Part shown: positions 10,356 through 22,400 of the stretch, one piece after another | How the letters are laid out: each line of letters begins with the position of its first letter | Position numbering within the stretch: the stretch's first letter is position 1 | NCBI GenBank assembly: GCA_949987565.1 | Contig: OX465111.1 | Coordinates: 8,637,202-8,701,201, forward strand | Length of the DNA: 64,000 bases | From: Luidia sarsii | Taxonomy: Eukaryota > Echinodermata > Asteroidea > Paxillosida > Luidiidae | Direction: 5' to 3' | The notes under the pieces: model-generated | The model's input: the letters and a program-made list of their open reading frames with translations, nothing else | What the model was told of the DNA's origin: nothing | Databases searched by the model: none | Position numbers and translations under genes: made by a program

Positions 10356-13300
10356 ATGGCCGATGAGAGTCGGGAGAAGAAACTTGCGGCTGCTCGGAAA
10401 AAGGTTTGCTGTAATTGTTTTCGCTGAACTGAATTCACTTCTCCGTTCTCCATAGGCACTCGTTTTCGTGTATTTGTCTTGTCATGCGTGCATGTTGGCG
10501 TCCATCGAATCGAAGTACGAGCTTCTAAGTTCGATAGTACCGGTGTACTGCCACTGCCTGCTTATTTATTATTGCCTGTGTAATGTTATTGCCACTGTGT
10601 CAGTGTTACGCATACTGCAGTGGGGAGTCGAGGGGGTTCCACGTCATTCCCACCATGGATTCATCCATGTTCCCACTAACCACTCCATCGCACCTCACCC
10701 GGCACCCAGTAATCAGTATGCCTCCTGAAATCTTGAACTTGAAGCCATTGCATATTTTCTTACACCTTAGTTCTTTATTTATTCTTCATGTTCAGAATAA
10801 TTATATTTAACTGGCCGAATATACTATTATATAGCTCTCTGGACTCTGGTATTAAGTTAGGTTCAACTTCAAGTTCAAGTCATTTCCTTTGCCATTAATA
10901 ATTGTTTACAAAAATTCCCAGTCAGCTTTCATTTACTAAGTTTTGAATTTTAGGTAGTGTAAGCATTTTCTATGGTTTCCAGGGATCTGGGCCTATGCCT
11001 AACACTACAGCCTAAGCCGCTAGGGCCTAACAAAAACAACCAACTTATTATTTAGTTATTACTTAGGACTAAATACCGGTAGTATACTAGTAAATAATAA
11101 ATATTAAAGGGATAACACAACATTGGTCGAGGTCAAAGAATAGCATCCATACGTTTTCTGATTCAACATATGCATGAAATAGCACACCTGTGAAAATTTC
11201 AGCTCAATCTGCCAACCAAGTCTCAAGAAAATCGGGAAAACTGCTTCATTTGTTTCGCGAAAATGCTGCATTCAACGCCGTACTGTTCCAAAAAATAGTT
11301 TACTCTTTTCTCCCAAAATACAACATTTTAGGCAGAAATATTTCAGTGAGAGGTTTCTACTATAACCATCTTCAAACTATAACTTATAAGTTTCATGTAA
11401 ATCTGTCAACATTTCTGTTTTTCGATCTTACTAATGTTGTCTAGGGGCTTTAAGAGATCTTGAGTTAACTTAATCTTTCTAAAGAGGAATTTCTGACTGT
11501 GAGTGTCACTTCACTGGCATTGGCCCTTGAGTTGAACTGCTATACAGTGACTCGTGAGTAAGTAAGATGGGCTGAATTTCCTGAAAAGGAAATAAATGAA
11601 TCAGCAAATGAGATATCTGAATTAGAGATGTTGGCCTTCCCAAATACTGAAATAGTCGTCTTTGCTGCAACTGCAAGGACCACGCCCCCATTTTCATTAG
11701 ATTAAAAATCAAAAACGGATATTGTAAGCCTGGCTATGTATAGCAGTTCAAAATGGCATAGAGGATGCAGCTTTTAAAACTATTTTTGCAAACTAAGTAA
11801 TTGAAAAATGACTGGGAAATTTTTGAATTTTTAAAAAATTATTCAGAAGAGATCCAAAATGAGGAAAGAGTTCTACATCAGTACATGTATACCTTTTGGT
11901 CCATATTTTTCTCTAGGCTTGTTCTAGTTGCGGTAACCGTAACCCTCATCCTCCCGAAGGTCGGAGCTTCAAAGGTCGGAGCAAAGGGGTCGGAGACCTT
12001 CAGGAGGATGAGGGTTACGGTTCGTTACCGCAACTACGCTTATTCCATCATATTTTCTGCTGTAAATCTCTAGAGATCTTTGCCCTCGGCAAAGACTAGT
12101 TGACTATATGGGAAGGCCTCCATCTAGGAGATGGATCTTGACCATTTGATCTTTAATCAATCTGTATGATTTTTTTTTTTATAAATTAAGATCAAAACAC
12201 AAAAATAGTGTGTGTATAATTATGCTTTAATAGTTAGACAGGCTGGTGAAGTAATGATCAGTTCGGGGAGGACACCTGGCGAAAAAATCAAGGGGTGGGT
12301 TAAATAAATTCAGCATTGAGAAAGTACTGTACATCGTGTGTTAACCAGCGACTGCTTGTGCACTGTCTCATAGTTACTCACAAGTGACGGAGGCGAAATG
12401 GGGTTTGGAATGAATTGAGAATCACTAACTACTATACACATGAGTGATGTGACTGATGTTACTTCCGCCAATCAAATGGAGTCAGATGGATTCTTGGATG
12501 GAATCAGAATCAATTAAAACATTTGGATGTGCCCAACACTAAAGATTTTCAACAGATTAACAATGAATGTTCTCAAAATATGATGGGATACTGAACTACC
12601 TTTAAAAAGAAATACTGGACTTAAAAACAAACCATCATTTGCAAATTGCAAAGGGGTTTACGATTTTCAAGTAGGTGTATGTTGATTTGTAATTGGTTAA
12701 CACAATTGGGAATGTAGTGACAGTGGCAGTGGATATAAGAGAACAAGTCTGAATTTGCATGAATATTAAATGCTACACATCATATGATCATCACATGACA
12801 TACACATGTATCAGGAGACAGGAGTCAAAATATCCACCAGGCCATGGACTGGTCTAGTGATTTCTGCATTGGTATAGTGCAGTGTGTAACTGCACTGGAT
12901 CAGCTGTCTAGAGCCTATTTTCTTGCACAGTTTAGAAAAATGGTGCTCTGTAGATGTTTGATTAAAATTGTAAGCTTTTATATATCATTCCTTTACTTAT
13001 ACAATTTCTTGAAAAGTTGCCTGTTTTTGCCATGCTGCAGTGAAATGATGCTCTGTGCCCATACTGTTGTAGACTTGGTTAATGCACCCTATGCTAAAGA
13101 ATACGTGTGCAAAATGTTCCAACCACATAATGCAACTTATTCATGACTGAAATCTAAATAAAAGTTCAGGTCGAGTAAGATTTGTTGTCCAGTACTTTTT
13201 TCCCACAAAATTTGACCATTGTGCATTTCTATTTCTATATCTTCCCATACAGCTCCAAAAGTTTCAGCAGAAGAAAACTCCTTCAAAGTCCCCTGTTCCA

Positions 13301-13480
13301 GCTAAGAGTCGGAAGACAGAGGATTCAGTCTCCAGCCCAGCCAGTGCCCAAGCCAGTCCCTCCCCCTTGCCCTCCAGCCATCCCAGAATACCCCAAGGCA
13401 CTAGTCCCAGCCTCACCCCAACCACAGGCCAGACCACTCAGCCAAGCAGAAACGTGGACCGGTCTAGTCTGCCAAGAAAA
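10356..13480 (+). CDS. GOLGA2: GOLGA2 exons 1-2: basic p115-binding head
   Basis: Exon 1 is 10356-10403 (16 codons, [16 protein letters not shown]). Exon 2 is 13253-13480 (76 codons, [20 protein letters not shown]...). Both junctions are phase 0. The head is Lys/Arg-rich and then becomes a Ser/Pro/Gln-rich disordered linker. Thr25 lies in TPSK, at the position of the mitotic CDK1 site Ser25 of mammalian GM130. Intron 1 (2.85 kb) contains a hairpin at 11928-12033 and an older repeat remnant near 11120-11440. Confidence 0.93.
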
Positions 13481-16400
13481 GTGAGGCTTCTTTGGCATCT
13501 GTCATTTCTAGCGAAACAAGTCATGATTTGTTTTTGCCCAGAAGCCTAGTCTAACCCAGAACAGAACACAATACATTATCTTTTGGCATTACTCCATTGA
13601 AATGTTTGCTAACATTTATAAACTTAATCTTTTCAATTTGTTTTCATCTGTTGCGTATGAAAAAAAGGTCATAAAGCACTTAGTTATATTTTTGTTGAAG
13701 AAATTCTAAAACTTCTTGTTTTTTGCCACTAATATTAATACAGTGAGTTTATAATTTTGCCATTTGCATTATAATCATTTTTTTCTTTTAACTTAAAGGG
13801 GAATGAAACCCAGAAAAAATATTTAGCTTATCCGATTGGTTGTTAAAAACAACCTACAATTACCTATGTGCTACTCACCTACGAGTTTCATAAAGAGGGA
13901 AAAATCATGAAATGGTCGAATTCGCATTCCCGCAAACCGCCATCTTTTCGAAGGGCCCGCGGGGGGTATGACATCGCAACGGAAAACTCCCGCATGGGCC
14001 CGGAAGGATGTACCCCTACTACATGTTTATACTGCGTGCAGTTATACACTCACGTGCTGAACGATGGTGTACTGCCAGGCTTTTGGATGTCAGCGGTGCC
14101 AGCGGGAAAAAGCTAAGGAAATCTTTCCATGGATGCAGTTCCAAACAAGGACAAGAGACCTGTTTGACATCCAAAAGCCTGGCAGTACACCACCGTTCAG
14201 CTCGTGAGTGTATAACTGCACGCAGTGTATACATGTAGCAGGGGTACATCTGTCCGGGCCCATGCGGAAGTTTTCCCGTTGTCATACCCCCTGAAGTGAC
14301 TGGCGGGCCATTCGAAAAGATGGCTGTTTGCGGGAACGCGAATTCGACCACCCAATTCCATGATTTTTCCCCTTTTTATGAAACTTGTAGGTGAGTAGCA
14401 CATAGGTAATTGTAGGTTGTTTTTAACACCCAATCAGATAAGCCAACATTTTTCTCTGGGTTTCATTCCCCTTTAACCATACTGATGGAAGATTGCCCAT
14501 ATGCCCAATAGCCAGTACCTCTATCATAGTACATGTGTATGTGCATATGTGTATGGGGTGTATGTTTGATAAAATAATTCGCTGTCATATTAGGATTGGT
14601 TGTGGAGTACTGTATACACACACATGAATCGGCTATCATCACATCCAGTTACAGTAAGATTTCTTTCCGATTCCTTCATCATCAGGTGCTGGCAAACAAT
14701 CACCAGCAAGATGTCTCTGCTTCTCCTAGATCAGCAGATAACAGGTATAACAGGTTTCTCCCCCATCTAAAATGTGCATTTTACTTTGGGGACTATTTTC
14801 TTGACCAGTTTGTATTTTGTGAAAAATATTGCCTTTGGAAAATTTAACAACCGTTCAACAACGGATTGTTGGCATCACCTTTAGGTGATTACCTTTGCTT
14901 TGTTATACAGAAACTTTAAACCTTGTGCAATCTTAAAAATTGTGCAAGGTCCCGTGCTTATTGGGGTGCATGGATTGATGAAATGGTATTATTTGCCCAG
15001 CAACTCCATCAACCATTATCTACTTTTCTAGAATATATATAATAATATAATTATGTACTGCTAGGATTTCTACCACCAAAAAATGGTTTGAAAAAAGGTT
15101 TGAATAAATATTATTGAGATGGACTTCATAATATAGGGATCAAGTCGCTAAGCCTATGAGAGAGGTTTTAGAATCTCATAATGATTTGCCTTGTCCTATT
15201 TATCTTAGGGTGACAGCCAGTTAGCAAACCAATTGTACAATTAAATACTCCTTATACTTTATAGGAATGACTGTTATATGCACCAATTGGACCTTTTGTC
15301 AGCTGCTGGTTTTTGTCAAAGTGATATTGACTTAAACTAATGTGAACCTGTCAGGAGAAGTCCCTGAAGGAAGATCCATTCAGTTGTTGAACGTTGTTCT
15401 TTTCATATAGGCCATTGTCTTCCACTGAGAGCCTGCACCAGTTATCAGTGCAAGTGAATGGGCTTGTCTCAGAGGTAAGTCAAGCAAAGCAGCCAAGAAT
15501 ACCGCCCCAAATGGGAGTACCTGTACCTCACCATAGGGTGGCTGTTCAGATTTTGATTTACTGCACAAAGGATTTTGTAGATTTTGCAATGCTTTACAGT
15601 TTATTGTAACCCTTGATAACCCATCTTGAGTTGTGATAGGCCATATGGATTCTGTACATTGCTCATTGTATTGCAATTGATGGTAAGGTACATGAGTTTG
15701 ATGGAATTGCCCTCTGGATGGGTACTTGCATGTAGTTCATCAATGCATGTCTTTGGTCCTTATAGGCTGAACTTTTGAATGGAATTGAAGTGGACCCTGA
15801 GAACTCAAGGACAAGAAGCGGCATCAGTCAACTAGAGGTGAGACTAATAGCAGCAATGGATATCATTTCCAATTGAAATTGAAGAATCCAAGTTGAAGAT
15901 TGCCTTCCAATAAGCACACGTAATCAATTAAAAGCAGCCATGGATTCAGAATTGTAGGACTTGTGACTCTTACTCGAGTCTGACTTGAATCTTATTCATC
16001 ATGACTCAGCCTTGGACTTGGATCTCAATAAGTGATCTCTAACTCAGACTCAGGCCTACTGACTGGGACTCGGACATGATTTGTATGAGTTGTGCCTGGA
16101 CAAAAAGAAGTCTTTGCAGCACTCACGCACACTAAGATGGACTGCAATTGCAATTGGGGTACGTGGGTTGATCAAATGATTTTCTCTTGATCTTTAGCAT
16201 AAGTATTGTAGGCCTATAACCAGTCAATGTAATTTGAGAAGACAGTCCAAAATTGGGAAATGTGTTTCCACTACAGCATTTTTTGTTTAAAGTTGTCTCG
16301 TGACTTGCATTCAAGACTGAACTTTTGTGACTCCTGTCTCTGGACTTGGACTCAGACTCAAGCAATGTTGGTTGTAATCTAATGCAAAGTTTGCACGGAT

Positions 16401-19400
16401 GCCATCACTACTTATGGTCTGACCTTGCTGTGCAGTGGGCAGGTTGAGTTGCAGGCTCCTATTTTAGGGGATGTTTTTTGTTTTGCTGTTTAGGCTCGTA
16501 ATCAGGAACTCGCTGCCGACCGTGATGAGCATGCCCTTACAAATCAACAGCTACAGCTACAGAATGAAGAACTGGTAAGGCCTACATCTGCCAAAGCCTC
16601 ATAAATCACTCGACATGCAAACAGGGAGGAAAATCCACTAGACTTACTATTTCTCGCGTGAAGAGATCAAAGGAGCTGTTTTCAAATTGAAGGCTTAGGC
16701 TCGGGCTCAGGCTTCGTCTCTGTCTGACAAAACCTGAAAATCCAGGTTGTGTTTTTTTTCCGAATTTGAAAAGGTTTGTTGGCTTGATAGGTACAGAGTA
16801 TTCACCAAGAAACTGGGGCCAAACGCTTGTTTCTAGATGCCTGTGATATTATAACGAGTAAGATAAATATGACCGAAGCCTGAGCTCAAGCCTAAACCTT
16901 CATTTTGAAAACGGCCACAAATTCCAAGAATTTTTTGAGGCTCATGTTCAACTGTAACAACAAATAGTGAATATTCATGGCGATTGATTGACAAGCATTC
17001 CAGAAAATGGACTGAACTTTACGCCCACCTTCAATTACCATGCAAAATAGTGTGCATTTATCTATGGAGGTTATTGGTATGATTGCAATGCAGGAACACT
17101 GGAATACATGTTGTGCTTTCTCCACCGTTTAATTTCAGATCAACCACTGCAAAAGATTGCAAGATACTTTACAGAAGGTATGAGCAAGTTTTTGAATGTT
17201 TTGTTTATGTGTGTGTGTCAGCATTGTGCTTAAGCAGATGGCAGTTGTTAAGGCACTGGTTTGTGTTAGTGTAGTTGACTGTGCTGCTATGCCAGGTGGT
17301 GAATAGACCAGATACCCTGCAGCCTATTTCAAGAAAAGCTGCATAAGTTACGCAACTTACAAATGTTGCATAAGTCTTGCGCCACAAAGACTCTTTTCAG
17401 CAATTTTTAGCAAAGGCAGCAAAATGTTGCGTAAGTTACGCAACAAAATGTTGCAAACGCAACATTTGATGTTTCGTGAAATTGGCGGCTGGACTGATAA
17501 ACTGACCCATAGACAATGCATAGCAGCTGGCAAATTTCTTGCCCCATGTCTTCATAAATTGATATTCTTTTGATGGAAATAGCAAAGGAAATTTGACAAC
17601 AACCAAGGTGTCTGGTTTAATGTACCAGCACTCTGCATTTGCTGGAGTGGGGGAGCCAGTCAGAAGCTGCTGTATCACCCCACCCCTTTTCATTCAGATA
17701 CAAACAACATCTTCACTCTAGCAAAGACAGTTGAGTGTTTGGGAAGGCCACCTTCTAAGGGCTGGATAGCTCAGATGGTGAGAGCACCACAGGTGTTAGG
17801 TTGAAGTCCCAGTCCAATAAGGTTCTTTGCTATAAGTTTGTGTGTGTGTGTCCGTCAATGGCAGGAGAAGAAGGAATCTGAGCAGCGATTGTTTAAAGAG
17901 CAGAGCACGCTGAGGGAGCAGCTGCAGGTTCACATTCAGACCATTGGCATCTTAGTCTCGGAGAAGTCAGACCTTCAGAGTGCCCTGGCACTGAGCCAGC
18001 AGAGCCTCAAGCACAAAGCAGGTAAGGCTACTGCCCTCTAGTGTCGGGCCAATCTAACATTTTTGGAATCAATTCCTATTCCAATGTGGAATCACCATTT
18101 CACTCGGATTCAACTTCATTGTAATCGACCTAAGTAACATTAAGTTTGTGCTGAGTAATAGTCGTCATGTGTATGGTAGTGACTCTCACTTTCGTCAAAC
18201 AAGCCCTTGATGCATAATTAACAGATTGGTAGTCTTAAGGATGAAGGTTTTCAAGTTTGTTCGTCTTGAGAGTGATACACAAATTACAGAAATCTGATGT
18301 ATTTGTAGGGTTGGGGAAGCTCCCTTATATAATCTGTATTTTGTAGAAACAAAAAACAAACATCAATGTACTTTTTAAAGTCTTGTTCAAATCACATGTC
18401 AGAGCCTTCACAATACTTGTTAGTTCTTGTGTGCCATTATCATAGTGCATGTTATCAGCCAAATCCCATCTTGCTTGCGTCACTTGTGAGTTGCAACAAG
18501 TAAGGGCACACGCAGTCACTGATTGACACACGTCATGCAGTACTTTCTTAACTTGTCATTGCCTGATACCAGGGACTCGACACTTAGGCGACTAGTCTCA
18601 GAACCAGTCGTGAAGTTTTTTTCAGTTGTTTGAGGTTGTCTCATGCGGAGAATGCCAAAACTGACAAGTTTCTCTGATCTGTGATTTTCTCATTTGAGTC
18701 ACTTTCATCGCCGAAGTAAAAGAGCATGTCTTTACCTCAGTCGTTACTGATTTGAGGCGGCGACCAGTCAGAACAAAACATTGAACGGTAACAATACAAA
18801 CAACTCGTAATTTCACTAAATTCACTGCAAAAATGAAGCTGAACTGAAGACTTTGGTCAATGGATGTTGTTTGATCAGCAACTTGGTGTACCCCGACCCA
18901 TTGCAGGTGAGGCAGACAACCTATCCAGTCGTCTGCAGGCATCCAGACAACGAGTGGCTGAGCTGGAGAGAGATTTGGCGAGTGCTACATCCTCCAGTAA
19001 CCAGTACCAAAAGGTAGGATCTCATGGGGCTTTCCGCAGTGTCTGTCCGCAATGCTGCCCCAGTTTGGAGCTCAGAGAAATCCTGATGGTTTGCCTTACC
19101 TGTCGTGTGATAAGCACTTTGTGATCAGTGCTTTGCCAGATTGCCTGCTGAAAAGAAAAACAGCTCGGGTGGGATTTGAACCCACGGTGCCTGCTATCTA
19201 CTGCAGAAATCTTAACCATTTAACCATCAAGTTGGTCGAGGTCGTTTGGGGGTGGATTCAAATCTGTATAGTAGTGTAAGTTATAGCATTGCATCATAGT
19301 TATAATATGATTTTCATCAAGGAGAATGTAATTCAATGAGGGTTTGGCCTACTCAACATAAAATCATATTGTATATTTTAAATTGTTATTTAACATTACA

Positions 19401-22400
19401 AATGTCAACATTTCAAGTTGGATTCAAAATTTAGTGACTATGTTGTCCAATTGGCATGCCAGTTACACCTTGTGATGCAATAACCAGTCACAAGGGCTAA
19501 TCTTACCTATTTGATGTAACATCCATTTACCTTGATTGTATTCTACATAATCTTGCAGACAAGCAAAGGCCTTGACAAGGACAAGGATGCCCTCATGCTA
19601 GATGTCTACAATCTCAAGTAAGTTTCCATTGGTCTGGTAATTATTCACTGGCTACAATGCTGAGCAACTTACTACGGATCATCATTGCTAGGCAATTGCC
19701 TATTGCAAGACTCATTCTGAAACATTTTGAGGCCCTGACATTCTGATATCAGCAGTCTTTCTGAGAAAGTTTAGGGTTGAATGTAAATGTCAGGATCAGA
19801 TTTTCAGATTTGATTTTGGTCATTTAAGTCGGTAGGCTGTGTACAACAATTTTGTATAACTTGTATTACTTCATCATTTTTAAAAGCTTGATTGCCCCTC
19901 TGTTGTGTGTTTTATTATAGCCTGTATGTACACCCATTATGTAATTGGTGTATGGCTTCGATATACAGATATGTAGGTCTACTTGTAAACCATATCTCAT
20001 GTACATTTTATTGCTAGATCCAATGTTGTGCACAATGCTCTGTCTTAACCCAGTGAGTGTTCTTTGGGAGAGTTCTGAATTTGTGTACTGCAAGTCTGTT
20101 ATCTACTTCCCTTTGTGTAGCCGGCACTAAATATATTATTTGGTACATTTTTTCAGGTCACGTTGCTTCTTTAAATGCACAGTGTTTAAATGCACAGCAA
20201 CAGCCCAGCGAGATTGTGATTATGTGAGGCTTTGTCTAGTATTTCAGTGAGGGTTTGCCTGACTTGACGTAATAAGCACTGTGTGCTCTGTGCTTTGCAC
20301 GATTGCGTGCTGAAAAGAATACAGGCAGCTCATGCAGGATTAAACCCATAACTCCTGCTTTCTAGTTTAGACATCTTAAAGAAGAATGAAACCCAGAGAA
20401 AATAGTTGGCTTATCTCTTTGGTTGATAAAAACAACCTACAATTACCCATGTGCAACTCACCTACGAGTTTCATAAAGAGGGAAAAATCATGGAATTCGG
20501 TGGTCGAATTTGCGTTCCCTTCTTCGTTTCATTCTTCTTTAACCACTGGACCGCCGAGTTGGTCGAGGTCATGCGGCGTGTATCATCTTGTCTAGTGTTG
20601 TTAATGGACCCTTTTCAGGCAATAGCAAACCATGACAACATACTGTAGCTGTTTTGTTTCTTTATCGACACAAAGTCTAAGGATTCACTGCTTCCCTGTC
20701 AACAAAAAACTCCAGAATTTCAGCTCATGTGTTACTACTCATTGGTCCTACTGTGTAGAGTGTGGAGGAAGATTTGTTATGGGCCATCTCTTTTGTTGTC
20801 TTCAATCACAGAAAGGCCAATGAGGAATTAGCACAACGGAATTCAGAAATCAGCAGCCATCTGAAAACAAAGGTCTGATACTATTTCCTTGCCAATGAAG
20901 CATCCCCATCCCACAACCTGTCTACATTTTTTCCTCACAACTCTAAACCTCAAACCAGTATAGAAGTATTTATTAAAACTCACTGTCTCAAGATAGAGCA
21001 AATCATGACCACAAAACATTCACTGTATAGAACAAAGGAAGAGTGCTACCATTCGAATGCTTTTGATTCCAAACTCCCACCATCACAATGCATGGTTGTG
21101 AAATACATTGATGTAATTTTGCTCTGTATATGCAGTGTTTTGCCCATTGCGTACCAAAAAATTACAGGCAGCTCAGACGGGATTCAAACCTGTAACTCCT
21201 GCTTTCTAGTGCAAACATCTCAACTACTTGACCACTGAGCTGGTCCAGTTTGTGGGTACCGCATTGCATCATAGATATATAATTTTGCGTCAAGGAGAAT
21301 GTACTACTCTACTCTACTCTACTCTACTCAATGTGTAATTAAATACACATACACAAAAACAAATAAACAAAAATAGTCTCAGTCCATTTGTTGATATCTT
21401 TTGTACATTGTTGTGTGGTCCACTGCCCTACTGCCCTCACTGCTCACCCAATGACTAGCTGGATGAGTCTACTCATCTAGACAGCTCTGTGCAAGACTTG
21501 AGGACCCGTCTGAGTGCGGCTGAACTACGCGCTGACCAACTGGCCAATCAGGGCACCCAGCAGGATACCCACAATGCATTGCTGAGAGTGCAGGAGGAGA
21601 AGGCTGACCTGCAGAGTAAGCTAGCGCAGGTAGGTTGGAACTGACCACCATTGGATCCCTACTCTCCCCTTCTCCATAAGTGTCTAGCATATGTTTATTC
21701 CTATTCTGTATCGCCTCAATACACCGATCCAGTAGGCCACAACGTGTCATGATCGCCCACACGCCGTGCACGTCCGCTGCCTGCCTGCAACCACCGAAAG
21801 CACTTTTGGTTTTGGAAAAGGAAATAAAAATGTACATTTTCCTCTCTTGCCAGGGTATCGAGAGTCAGAATTACGATGAAAATATAAACACCGCTTGACC
21901 ATGGTTAAGGATAAAACTCGGGTTTGCAAAGGAATTGCCTGCTACATACGAAACAAAAGTAAACACAACGAAAAGGTTGTTGTAAAGAATACAAAATTTA
22001 AAACACTTTGTCGGACACAATAGCGGCAATTTGTCGGACCTTAAATCGCGCGTTGTGATTGGTTAATTTGTCAAGGGGCATGGCTTACTGGATCGATGTA
22101 TTCCAGTCAAACAAATTGAAAAACTGGAAGAAAACTGACTGGACCGGGACTTGAACCCGAGACCTCTGGTCCAACTTACCAGTGCTCTTCCATCTGAGCT
22201 ATCCAGCACTTAGATTGTGGCCTCCCAAATAGTCAACTTGTCTTTGCTGGGGTGGGGGCGCCAGTCAGAAGCAATTCAACCATTAACTGCCGTATATATC
22301 TCCAGGGATCACGCCCCCGCTTTCATTCAGATCCAAGCAACCAATTGTTGTCAACCTGGCTATGGCAGCAGTCAAAGTTTTCTTTGCCAATTTTTCAATT

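Noticed and set aside
19160..19245. tRNA gene on the minus strand
   Set aside because: A and B boxes are good but the acceptor ends do not pair and related copies sit nearby, so it is a SINE head.
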